Of a DNA stretch of 64,000 bases, positions 34,925 through 43,254 are shown piece by piece. Origin of the DNA: Chloroflexota bacterium. GTDB lineage: Bacteria > Chloroflexota > Anaerolineae > JAAYEA01. The notes below the pieces were generated by a model. The model was not told the origin of the DNA. It saw only the letters and a program-made list of their open reading frames with translations, and ran no database searches. Within the stretch, counting starts at the first letter, position 1, and every line of letters starts with the position of its first letter. The translations under genes were made by a program, and so were the position numbers. The DNA lies in assembly GCA_019873665.1 (NCBI GenBank), contig JAIOAV010000010.1:1-64000 (forward strand), written 5' to 3'.

Positions 34925-35779
34925 ATGGTCAAGATCGTTACCGATAGTACCTCGACCTTGTCCGCCGCTGTGGCACGTCAATACGACATCCCCGTGCTGC
35001 CACAGGTCATCCACTTTGCCGACGCGTCCTTTCTGGAAGGCGTCGAGATTGACATCCCGACTTTTATGCAGCGGCTGCGGGCGGCGCGTGAGCTGCCCAA
35101 GACCTCCGCGCCACCGCCGGAGCTTTTTGTGCAAGAGTTCGCGCGGCTGGTGCCGCTGGGCGAGCCGATCATCTGCATCCACCCCACCGCCGAGGCGAGC
35201 GGCACGATCCGCTCGGCAACGGTGGCGCGGCAGGAGTTGCCCGACGCCGACATCCGCATCATTGACACTCGCATCACCGGCAGCCCAATGGCGACGATGG
35301 CGGTGCTGGCCGCGCAATGGGCGACAGCGGGCGTGGATGCTGACACCATCGAAGCGCGCGTGCGCGACATGTCGTCTCGCTGTCGCATCTACTTTCTCGT
35401 GGCGACCCTCGAATACATGGCTCGCGGCGGGCGCATCGGCGGGGCCACGGCGCTGCTCGGCAGCATCCTGCAGGTCAAGCCGATCCTCACCTTCAATGAC
35501 GGGCGTGTGGATGTGTACGAGAAAGAACGCACACAACGGCGTGCGGTGGCTCGCCTGAGGGAGCTGGTGCTGGCACAGATCGCGCGCGACGGGACCGGCT
35601 ATCTCAGCGTCATGCATGCCGGCGTGCCAGAAGAGGGGCGTGCCCTAGCCGACGAGCTGGCGGCGCAACTGGGCCTTGCCGAAGTGCCGTTGCACGATCT
35701 GCCGCCGACCATCGTCTGTCACGCCGGTCCGGGGGTGCTGGGCGTCGGCTTTTTCACGCCGGCGAGCAGCGCGGGCTAA
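34925..35779 (+). CDS. DegV-family fatty-acid-binding protein
   Basis: A 284-residue DegV-family protein, the normal length. It starts VKIVTDSTSTLS, the conserved first strand and nucleotide/lipid-head loop, and has PKTSAPPPELF, IHPTAEASGTIRSA, IIDTRITGSPM and ILQVKPILTFNDGRV. DegV/FakB proteins bind a fatty acid and present it to a fatty acid kinase for incorporation into phospholipid. No FakA-like kinase lies nearby. The gene has its own promoter and stands alone between phoU and the repeat cluster. Confidence 0.9.
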   Translation: MVKIVTDSTSTLSAAVARQYDIPVLPQVIHFADASFLEGVEIDIPTFMQRLRAARELPKTSAPPPELFVQEFARLVPLGEPIICIHPTAEASGTIRSATVARQELPDADIRIIDTRITGSPMATMAVLAAQWATAGVDADTIEARVRDMSSRCRIYFLVATLEYMARGGRIGGATALLGSILQVKPILTFNDGRVDVYEKERTQRRAVARLRELVLAQIARDGTGYLSVMHAGVPEEGRALADELAAQLGLAEVPLHDLPPTIVCHAGPGVLGVGFFTPASSAG

Positions 35780-35808
35780 CTTGCCCTGGAGGCCTGGTTG
35801 AGTAACTC

Positions 35809-35981
35809 TCATTGCGAGCGACCGGAGCGAAGCAATTACTCGCTAGCGTAGGCGGGGATTGCTTCGGTCGCTTTGCTTCCTCGCAATGACATGGGCGCTG
35901 TCATTGCGAGCGCGGTTTGCGAAGCAAACTCCCTGTTGGCTGGTTGGGTATTGCCACGGTCACTTCGCTCCCTCGTCATGA
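35809..35981. repeat. Two 81-bp palindromic repeats (locus 2)
   Basis: Two units of exactly 81 bp, 35809-35889 and 35901-35981, 11 bp apart. Each starts TCATTGCGAG; the first ends with the perfect complement CTCGCAATGA, the second with the decayed CTCGTCATGA. Inside the first, GAAGCAAT and ATTGCTTC pair as an inner stem. They are the same family as at 26521-26726. The rest of the 264-bp gap between degV and the next gene shows nothing else. Confidence 0.85.
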
Positions 35982-36043
35982 CGCAGGTGGTTCCGAGCTG
36001 TGCACAATCATTCAGTTTCTGGCTGTTCCGTCAGGAGGGCAAA

Positions 36044-37158
36044 ATGCAGGTTCGCAAGATAGACACGTCGCGCGGCGCTGATGTGCGGCAGTTCATGCAG
36101 CTCCCATTTGACCTCTACCGCGACTGTCCGCAGTGGGTGCCGCCGATCCGCGCGGAGATGCGCAAGGTTTTCGACCGCCGGCACTACCCTTTCTATCGGC
36201 ACTCTACCGCCGACTTTTTCGTGGTCGAGGATGCAGGCCGCACAGTGGGGCGCATCGCCGTGTTGCACAACCGCAACTATACCGCGTATCACCAGCGCCC
36301 CGCCGCTTTTTTCTATTACCTCGACCTGGTCAATGACCTGCAGGTGGCGCGTCTTTTGTGTGATGCCGCGGCGGAGTGGGCGCAGCAGGAGGGGTGCAAC
36401 GAGCTGATTGGCCCTCTCGGCTTTATGCAGGGGGATGGCATGGGGCTGCTCGTTGAGGGCTTTGCGCACCGTCCGGCCATGGGCATCCCGTACAACTACC
36501 CCTATTATGGCGAGCTTCTCACCGCGCTGGGCTTTGAGAAGGCCACGGATTTCTCATCTGGCTATGTGCGTGGCGATCACACGCTTCCGGAGCGCTTCTA
36601 CGAGGTGGCGGAAAAGGTCAAGCAGCGTCGTGGCCTGTCAAGTCCTTCACCTCGGAGAAAGAGCTGCGCGCGTGGGCGCCGCGCATCGGCGCGGTGTATA
36701 ACCGTGCGTTCCAGAACAACTGGGAGTATGCGCCGCTGCCCGAGGCGGACTTGCGAGTGGTGGCGGATCGCCTGATCTCCATTGCCGATCCCCGCTTGAT
36801 CAAACTGGTGATGAAGGGGGACGAGATCATCGGCTTTTGCTTTGCCTTCCCCGATATCTCTGCCGCCATCCAGCGCACCAAAGGGCGCATCTGGCCGTTC
36901 GGTTGGTTCCACCTCTGGCGCGAATTCAAGCGCACCAAGTGGGTCAACCTGAATGGACTGGGGCTGCTGCCGGAGCACCAGGGCGTGGGCGGCAACACGA
37001 TCCTTTACACCGAGCTGTTCAAGAGCATCTACGAATTCGGCTTTGAGCATGCTGACCTGGTGCAGGTCGAGGAGGAGAACTACAAGAGCCGCGCGGAGAT
37101 GAGCACCTTGGGCGTGCAGTGGTACAAGCAGCACCGCATCTACCGCCGTGCTTTGTGA
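36044..37158 (+). pseudogene. Frameshifted GNAT-family N-acetyltransferase
   Basis: Two partial frames form one protein of about 371 residues. The first part (36044 to about 36636) begins MQVRKIDTSRGADVRQF, with YRDCPQWVPPI, YPFYRHSTADFF, GPLGFMQGDGMGLLVEGF and IPYNYPYYGELL. The second continues KSFTSEKELRAWAPRIG, WPFGWFHLWREF, NGLGLLPEHQGVGGN (the GNAT acetyl-CoA loop) and VQVEEENYKSRAEMSTLG. The join is at 36633-36638, where CCTGTCAAG looks like CCTGGTCAAG with one G lost. It is either a true inactivating deletion or a sequencing error. ATG 36044 has AGGAGGGCAAA before it. The substrate of this family is unknown. Confidence 0.85.
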
Positions 37159-37238
37159 GCGGTATTGCCACAGGGAGCATCCGCAACCTGCCCCCTCTGT
37201 CCTCGGCGCAAACACCCCATTTGACTGGTGAGATGATC

Positions 37239-38462
37239 ATGCCATACTATGCCGCATCCCCCTTGGAGGCGATTCGAACTCACATGGACGCAGAAGATCT
37301 GGCCGAATGGCGGGCGTGGTTTCCGGTGCTGCAGCACACCGCCTATCTGAACACCGGCACTTATGGCGCGCTGCCCGCGCCGGTGGTGGACACTGTCTGT
37401 GCATGGTATCGCATGTTGGAGGCGGAAGGGCCGTGGTCGCCCGCCGTGACGCAGCGCGCCGACGAGATGTTCGAGCGGGTGCGTGGCAAGGTGGCGGCAC
37501 TGCTTGGCGCAGAGCCGGCAGAGATCGCCCTGACGCGCTCGGTAACCGATGGCATCAACATCATCGCGCACGGGCTGCGCTGGCAGCCCGGGGATGAGGT
37601 CATCCTCAGTGATCGCGAGCACGAATGCGCCTGGGTGATCTGGCATGAGATCGCGCGGCGGTATGGCGTGCGCCTGCGCATCTTTCCCCTGGCAAACGAT
37701 CCCAACGAGCTGCTGGCGAACGTCCAGGCGTTGCTGACGCCGCGCACGCGCCTCATCTTTTGCAGCCACATCTCCTGTGTTACTGGCCTTGTGGTGCCGG
37801 GCGCGGCGCTGGCGGAGCTGGCGCATCGGCACGGCGTGCTGCTGATGCTGGATGGCGCGCATGCCGCCGGGCAGATACCTGTGGACGTGCGCGCGCTGGG
37901 GTGCGACTTTTACGCCAGTTGCGGCCACAAATGGGTGATGGGGCCGCAGGGCACCGCCTTTCTCTATATAGCTGCGGAGCAGTTGCCGCAGGTGGAGCCG
38001 TCGTGGGTTGGCGCCGGCTCGCGCTCCCGCGAGTGCAAGGGGCCGGGCGATGAGCGTCTCCTCTGGGCGGAGGGGGGCAGGCGATTCGAGAATGCGACGC
38101 GCGCCTGGGGCCTCTACGCTGGCCTAGAGACGGCGTTGGACATCATCCAGCAGATCAGCCCGGCGAAAATCGCCGCGCATGTGCAGACGATGGTGCGGCC
38201 GTTCAAAGAGGTCGTGCAGGCGCTGCCACAGTTGCGGCTGCTGACGCCACTGGCGGCGGAACGCTCTGCCGGTCTGGTGGCGGCGGAGCTGACCGGCTAT
38301 CGGGACGAGCTGCTGAGTAAGCGTTATGAAGAGCGCAGGCTGCTCTTTCCCTGCGCGCCGCGTGACGATGGCACGCACTGGGTGCGCATTGCTGTCGCCT
38401 ACTATGTGCTGCCGGAAGAGTTACAACGGGTAGTGGAGCTGCTGCGTGAGGCGAGCATGTAA
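37239..38462 (+). CDS. Class V PLP-dependent aminotransferase (cysteine desulfurase/isopenicillin-epimerase-like)
   Basis: A 407-residue fold-type I PLP enzyme of the class V group. Landmarks are YLNTGTYGALPAPV near residue 30, LTRSVTDGINIIAHGL, SDREHECAW (His over the PLP ring), SHISCVTGLVVPG, MLDGAHAAGQIPVDV (the PLP Asp) and YASCGHKWVMGPQGTAFLY with the Schiff-base lysine. It is more like the isopenicillin-N-epimerase/kynureninase-like branch than housekeeping IscS, since no Cys active-site loop is obvious. The ATG at 37239 follows GGTGAG; another ATG lies at 37233. Substrate unknown. It follows the frameshifted GNAT gene by 80 nt. Confidence 0.88.
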   Translation: MPYYAASPLEAIRTHMDAEDLAEWRAWFPVLQHTAYLNTGTYGALPAPVVDTVCAWYRMLEAEGPWSPAVTQRADEMFERVRGKVAALLGAEPAEIALTRSVTDGINIIAHGLRWQPGDEVILSDREHECAWVIWHEIARRYGVRLRIFPLANDPNELLANVQALLTPRTRLIFCSHISCVTGLVVPGAALAELAHRHGVLLMLDGAHAAGQIPVDVRALGCDFYASCGHKWVMGPQGTAFLYIAAEQLPQVEPSWVGAGSRSRECKGPGDERLLWAEGGRRFENATRAWGLYAGLETALDIIQQISPAKIAAHVQTMVRPFKEVVQALPQLRLLTPLAAERSAGLVAAELTGYRDELLSKRYEERRLLFPCAPRDDGTHWVRIAVAYYVLPEELQRVVELLREASM

Positions 38463-38490
38463 CATCAGGCTGTAGCAAGGATGCCTCCCC

Positions 38491-41475
38491 GTGCGCGAGA
38501 TGATGAGCCATATTCTCTCCCATATAGGGCAGCGACGGCTGGTGGCCGGGGTTCTCTGCTGCCTGCTGGCCATGTCGTGGGCGGCCAGCGCCGCGCTCGC
38601 AGCGAGGCCGCGCCTTGGCACCTCGCCCATAACGATCGTCTTTCAGCAAAAGGTGTCGCCGGATGCCAATTATGTGGGCAGCGCCGACGTCTGGCTGGAT
38701 GAGTGGCAACCGCTAACCTGCCATGCGGATGACCCGCTGCTTCAGGCGGGCGCGCAGGGAAGTGCCGGGCGGCGTCATCCGCTCCTGCGCTTTGACCTCT
38801 CGACCATCCCCGTCAATGCCACCATCATCTCTGCGACGCTGACGTTGGAAAAGCTGTACTGGACGGCAGAGACGCACCGGGTGGAGGTGTATCCGATTCA
38901 GGTCGCCTGGAACCGGGATGTGGCGAGCTGGAATCTGCGCGACTATCAGCCGTGGCAGGCGATCGGTTGGGCTCTGCCCGGCGCGGGCGGCGCGGATCGC
39001 GGGCCGCTCGCGGCGACGGCGACGGTGCCCAAGGCTCCCGCGACTGTGCGTTGGGAGCTCACCGATCTGGTGCAGCGGTGGGTGGTGCGGCCCGCAGACA
39101 ACCACGGCTTTCTGTTGCTGAATATGGATGCCGAGATGGTACGCTTTGTCTCGGCAGAGGGCGCGGCGGCGCAACGGCCACGCCTGGCTGTAACGTATGT
39201 CGTAGATGTGCCGGATGCACCGCCTCGTGTGGCGCTGGTCGCGCCGGACGCATCGCAGGCGTTGTACGGCGTCGTCGAGCTTGCCGCCACCGCGACCGAC
39301 GACCGGGGTATTGACCGCGTCGCGTTCTATGCCGGCCCAGATCTCGAGCTATTGGGCGTGGATACGACACCTCCTTACACGGCTATCTGGGACACGCGGC
39401 GCTGGGCACTGCCGTCGTCCGTGCAGACGGTGCGCCCGCCGGTCGGCCTGGAGGCGCTGAAGCGCATTGACTTGCTTCCCCTCTTGCGGTCCGGCGTGCA
39501 GGCTTATGAGGTCTCCACACACGATCCATATGGCCAGAATAGCGATATGAAGAACTATCTCTATCGTCGCGGCGGCGAGTATGTGCTACTGGACGTGGAG
39601 GGGCCTGGCTGCATCTATAACCTCTGGTTCACCCACATCGAGCTATTCACGCGCCTGCGGATATATTTGGATGGCGAGACGACGCCGCGCATTGATGTGG
39701 AGCCGGCGGCCTTTTTCCGCGGCGAGTATCCGCCCTTTGTGCGGCCACTGGTAGGGAACAACCTGGACTCGAGCGGTGGATACTATTCGTTGCTGCCGAT
39801 TCCCTTTGCGCGCTCCTGCACCGTGGCTGTGAATGCGCTGCCCAGATACTATCATGTCATCTATCACATGTATCCCACCGCAGATGGGATCGAAACGTGG
39901 ACGTGGACCGGCATGGAGGACGTCTCGCCGGTGGTGGCGCTCTGGCAGCAGGCAGGTGAGGATCCCAAGCCGACGGCGGGCAACGAGATCATCACTGGCA
40001 CTATGACCACCGCCCGGGGCGAGACGGTGACGTTGGCGTCCATTGCGGGGGAGGGCAGCATTGCCAGCATCAAGCTGCGACCGACGCCCGCCACACTGGA
40101 TGTGTTGCAGCATGTGCGGCTGCGCGCCTATTGGGATGGCGAGTCTGCGCCGAGCGTGGATGCGCCGCTTGGCCCCTTTTTCGGCTCTGGCCTTGGCGAG
40201 ATGACAGTGCGCTCGCTGCTCTTGGGGATGAGCAGCGATGGCGATTACTACTGCTACTTCCCCATGCCCTTCTGGGAGCGTGCGCGTCTGGAAATCGCGA
40301 ACCAGAGCCAGACGGACGTGTCGCTCTCCTATGAGGTGCAGTGGCGCGCCGCGCCGTATCCGCGCAGCGCGGCGGGGTATCTGCACGCGCGCTATGACGA
40401 TCGCGAGTTGGCGGCCGATGGCGCCGACTATGTGCTGCTGCAAAGCCGTGGCCAGGGACACTATGTGGGAACAGTGCTGACCATGGCAGGTTACCAGCTC
40501 GGTTGGCCGAGCTTCCTGGAAGGGGATGATCGGGTCTATTTCGACGACAGCTATACCCCGGCGTTTTACGGATCTGGCACGGAAGAGTACTTTCTCGGCG
40601 CATGGTGGTTCCGCTATGGCACGTTTGGCCTCCCCACGCACGGCATGGTCGCCCGTCAGCGGGACACGATGGAACGCCTCTCCTGCTACCGGCTACACAT
40701 AGGCGACCTCATCCCCTACGCTTCTGCCATCCGTTTTGGCATCGAACATGGCGGCACCAATCAGGAGCCAGCCCGATATGCCGGCGTGGCTTTCTACTAC
40801 GAGGTAGATCTGCCGGCGCGGCACCTCAGCGATGAGCTGGACATCGGTGATGCGGCGTCAGAGGTGACCCACGGTTACATCTCTGATGGTATCCCGGTTA
40901 CGCGCGTGCTGCAATACGAAGGGGACTGGGATCATGTGCCGCTCATGGATGCCGGTCGCAGCGATGTGCAGACCAGCGAGTTCACGCTACGAATCCACCC
41001 GGCGAACCAGGGGGTGCTGCTGCGGCGGCGGCGGGATCAGGCGGTGGGGCGACAGCGGGCGCAGGTGTACGTAGATGGTGAGTACGTGGGGATATGGTAC
41101 TCGGCATATCAGAACGTGATCAAGAGCTGGAGCGACGAGACGTTCGCTATCCCGGCAGCCCATACGGCGGGCAAGTCCTCTATCGGACTGCGGATCGTGG
41201 CGGAGGGGCCGTGGAACGAGTTTCATTACTGGGCGTATAGCGACAGTAACACTGTGCCGATCGTGGCCCAGGCGTATGACACCGCGGGCCAGGTGGCAAG
41301 CGATGCGGTGCATGTGCGTGTGGAGCTGCCACCGCCATCCAGTCCGACGCCCACTCTCACTCCAGCTGCGACATTCACTGCCACACAGACGCCGGCCGCT
41401 ACGCCGTCGCCCACAGAAACATCCATCCCGACGCCCACACCTCACCTGTCACGGCTGCCGTTGATCTTGAATTGA
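38491..41475 (+). CDS. Secreted DNRLRE-Ig-GH172 (DUF2961) protein with Thr/Pro stalk
   Basis: A 994-residue secreted protein. A signal peptide covers about residues 15-38 (VAGVLCCLLAMSWAASAALA). Residues about 48-240 are a DNRLRE-type domain (HPLLRFDLSTIPVNATIISA). An Ig-like domain (ELAATATDDRGIDRVAFYAG) spans about 245-310. The GH172 catalytic part lies at about 320-720 with FYGSGTEEYFLGAWWF and IEHGGTNQEPARYAGVAFYYE, both hallmarks of DUF2961. A second jelly-roll follows, then a Pro/Thr stalk and the end SRLPLILN. GH172 enzymes cleave alpha-D-fructofuranosides or alpha-D-arabinofuranosides. Start is GTG 38491 or ATG 38500/38503. The modular build points to a surface-bound glycan-degrading enzyme. 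Confidence 0.88.
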   Translation: MREMMSHILSHIGQRRLVAGVLCCLLAMSWAASAALAARPRLGTSPITIVFQQKVSPDANYVGSADVWLDEWQPLTCHADDPLLQAGAQGSAGRRHPLLRFDLSTIPVNATIISATLTLEKLYWTAETHRVEVYPIQVAWNRDVASWNLRDYQPWQAIGWALPGAGGADRGPLAATATVPKAPATVRWELTDLVQRWVVRPADNHGFLLLNMDAEMVRFVSAEGAAAQRPRLAVTYVVDVPDAPPRVALVAPDASQALYGVVELAATATDDRGIDRVAFYAGPDLELLGVDTTPPYTAIWDTRRWALPSSVQTVRPPVGLEALKRIDLLPLLRSGVQAYEVSTHDPYGQNSDMKNYLYRRGGEYVLLDVEGPGCIYNLWFTHIELFTRLRIYLDGETTPRIDVEPAAFFRGEYPPFVRPLVGNNLDSSGGYYSLLPIPFARSCTVAVNALPRYYHVIYHMYPTADGIETWTWTGMEDVSPVVALWQQAGEDPKPTAGNEIITGTMTTARGETVTLASIAGEGSIASIKLRPTPATLDVLQHVRLRAYWDGESAPSVDAPLGPFFGSGLGEMTVRSLLLGMSSDGDYYCYFPMPFWERARLEIANQSQTDVSLSYEVQWRAAPYPRSAAGYLHARYDDRELAADGADYVLLQSRGQGHYVGTVLTMAGYQLGWPSFLEGDDRVYFDDSYTPAFYGSGTEEYFLGAWWFRYGTFGLPTHGMVARQRDTMERLSCYRLHIGDLIPYASAIRFGIEHGGTNQEPARYAGVAFYYEVDLPARHLSDELDIGDAASEVTHGYISDGIPVTRVLQYEGDWDHVPLMDAGRSDVQTSEFTLRIHPANQGVLLRRRRDQAVGRQRAQVYVDGEYVGIWYSAYQNVIKSWSDETFAIPAAHTAGKSSIGLRIVAEGPWNEFHYWAYSDSNTVPIVAQAYDTAGQVASDAVHVRVELPPPSSPTPTLTPAATFTATQTPAATPSPTETSIPTPTPHLSRLPLILN

Positions 41476-41522
41476 CATAAGCGGGAACATGGCACGCCAC
41501 GCTCTCGCTTCTTCGCCTCCGG

Positions 41523-42548
41523 TTAGTCCGCCAGGAAGAAGAGGGCACGCAACGCAATGTACGCGATGTAGAGACCTACAAGATAGTAGGCTGCCCAGCG
41601 GTTCAATTTCCCTTTGGTGAACCACAGAATGATCCACAGGATGACGCCGGTGATTGTCTCCCAGGGCAGGTCCCAGTAAAGCAAAGGCTTGGGTGCCCAG
41701 TAGGTGGAGACAAGCGCGCCGCCGCCGATGGCGACCAGCGGGTTGGTGATGTTGCTCCCCACCAGTGTGCCCAGCGAGATGCCATGCTCCTTGCAGCGGA
41801 TGCCAGAGATTGCCGTGACCAGCTCCGGCATAGCTGAGGCAACGCCTAATGTAACCACGCCGATGAAAGAGCCACCGATGCCGGTAGCCAGTACGACCCG
41901 CTCAGTGATCCCCAGCACCACCTGCGCGGTGGCGATGGTTAGGGCCATCGCGCCTGTTGCCAGCAAGACGTCGCGCAACATCTCTTTGCGGTTCTGTGGC
42001 GTGCGAGCTTCCGGCATCTCCTCCGCCGACTGAGGCTTGCGGTAGTACTTGCGCTCATCCACGTACAGGTAGTAAGTGTAGGCGATGAACGTGCCAAAGA
42101 GGATCAGGCCGTCCAGACGCGAATAGACACGATCCCACCCCAGGATGATGCACATGACCGTTGTGCCGATCATCGGGATCATGCTCTTGTACAGGAAATA
42201 GCGCCGGAAGTAGAGCGCGCCCGCGAAAAAGACAACCAGCGCCATGATCAGCGTCTGTTGCACCACATCCGAGCCGATGTTGGCGCCCAGCACGATAGAC
42301 GAGCCGATCTGAAAGTCCAATGTGCCGCGCAGAATGCCCACCGAGGCGGTGAGGTGTGATGTGATCTCCGGGATGCTGGTGGCCAGGGAGAGGACGGTCA
42401 TGCCCATGAAGGTTCCGGATAAGCGAAAGTAGTTCGCCAGGCCCACAAGCTTGTTGACCGCGAAATCCGCGCTCAGGACCAGGATCGCGATGGCTGCTAG
42501 GCCGACCACGATGTTGACGGCGAGACTGTGCCCAGCCAAGAACCCTTC
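41523..42548 (-). CDS. Sodium/calcium exchanger family protein (CaCA, YrbG-like)
   Basis: A 341-residue membrane antiporter with about ten hydrophobic helices and the two inverted alpha-repeats of the CaCA family: GMTVLSLATSIPEITSHL in the first half and IGVVTLGVASAMPELVTAISG in the second, each carrying the P-E pair that binds Ca2+/Na+. Length fits bacterial YrbG-type exchangers. The start is probably GTG at 42548, four bases after GGGGAGGAG; an in-frame ATG at 42566 would place that ribosome site inside the coding region. It is transcribed from a consensus promoter at 42670-42698 and converges with the GH172 gene. Confidence 0.88.
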   Translation of the reverse strand, partial: EGFLAGHSLAVNIVVGLAAIAILVLSADFAVNKLVGLANYFRLSGTFMGMTVLSLATSIPEITSHLTASVGILRGTLDFQIGSSIVLGANIGSDVVQQTLIMALVVFFAGALYFRRYFLYKSMIPMIGTTVMCIILGWDRVYSRLDGLILFGTFIAYTYYLYVDERKYYRKPQSAEEMPEARTPQNRKEMLRDVLLATGAMALTIATAQVVLGITERVVLATGIGGSFIGVVTLGVASAMPELVTAISGIRCKEHGISLGTLVGSNITNPLVAIGGGALVSTYWAPKPLLYWDLPWETITGVILWIILWFTKGKLNRWAAYYLVGLYIAYIALRALFFLAD

Positions 42549-42669
42549 CACTTGACTCCTCCCCATAGGATGTTTGTGCTCGCTCGGCCTGACTTTGCTC
42601 TCCGCTTGCTCGGCGGTTGCTTGAATTGTGTCGAGCGCACACGGCGAAATGGTCGAATGCCGAGTGATG

Positions 42670-42698
42670 ATTATATACCAAATACGGCCGCGCGTCAA
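42670..42698 (-). promoter_or_regulatory. Consensus sigma70-type promoter of the CaCA exchanger gene
   Basis: On the minus strand TTGACG (42698-42693) and TATAAT (42675-42670) are separated by 17 bp. The transcript would start near 42663 and carry a leader of about 115 nt. The 706-bp region between the exchanger gene and the repeat-protein gene holds this promoter and its divergent partner; otherwise no gene is seen in it. Confidence 0.75.
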
Positions 42699-42869
42699 AT
42701 CGCCTGGACCGGTGGGGCTTGAATCTCAGAGCGATCGGAGTGACTGTTTGATCTTCAGTGAACGCTGCTCGTGACCACTACCGGTTGTGTATGGCGACTT
42801 GCATCACTGCCGCAGGTTGTGGCTGGCGAGATTCTTCACCAGCTGTCGAACAATCACCAGGCGGAAAGC

Positions 42870-42898
42870 TTGACAGCGTCCGCAGCAGATGCTATAAT
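42870..42898 (+). promoter_or_regulatory. Perfect-consensus sigma70-type promoter of the repeat-protein pair
   Basis: TTGACA (42870-42875), 17 bp, TATAAT (42893-42898): an ideal housekeeping promoter, rare in this window. The start near 42905 leaves an unusually long leader of about 350 nt before the ATG at 43255. The leader contains a CCCCG/CGGGG hairpin (43144-43158) followed at once by GCGAAAGGAGGTGCGAC, a strong but apparently unused ribosome-binding sequence. Confidence 0.8.
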
Positions 42899-43254
42899 GG
42901 CAATAGTAGCTGTAGAAGTTTGCCCCGTCTCGCGCACACCCGCACAACGCTGGCGGCGGAACGCGCGAGATGACCCCGCATCGCCGCTCAACCAGGATAT
43001 CTCTGTCATGTCACCTTTCCCGCTGGCGTGTCGCGCGCCTGTCAGCCTGATCTACGCCTTGGCCAGCAACTGCTAGCGGATCATAACCAGTCGGCTTGGG
43101 CGGCTCCCCAGTAAGCTGCCCGTTGTGTGCGCCCCATGTGGCACCCCGCGCCACGGGGCGAAAGGAGGTGCGACATTCTCGGCCCCCTGGTCTGATGCAG
43201 GCACGGCTGCCCTGCCCCGAATGTGGGAAGCCGTGGTCCGGAAAGGAGCATGGT

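Noticed and set aside
36630-36640. Programmed ribosomal frameshifting in the GNAT gene
   Set aside because: No slippery heptamer, internal Shine-Dalgarno or obvious pseudoknot; restoring one G repairs the frame simply.
41476-41522. A terminator between the convergent GH172 and exchanger genes
   Set aside because: The 47-nt gap contains no stem longer than a few base pairs.
42758-43076. Reading frames of 71-101 codons between the exchanger and repeat-protein genes
   Set aside because: They cross the perfect promoter at 42870-42898 and lack ribosome sites, so they are chance frames in promoter and leader DNA.
43008-43076. A 22-residue upstream reading frame (MSPFPLACRAPVSL start) in the 350-nt leader
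   Set aside because: Only a weak AGGA precedes the ATG and no attenuation logic is visible; too little to call a leader peptide.
43168-43254. An N-terminal extension of repeat protein A containing CPECGKPW that looks like a zinc ribbon
   Set aside because: A good ribosome site and a clean signal peptide begin at 43255; an extension would bury the signal peptide inside the protein.
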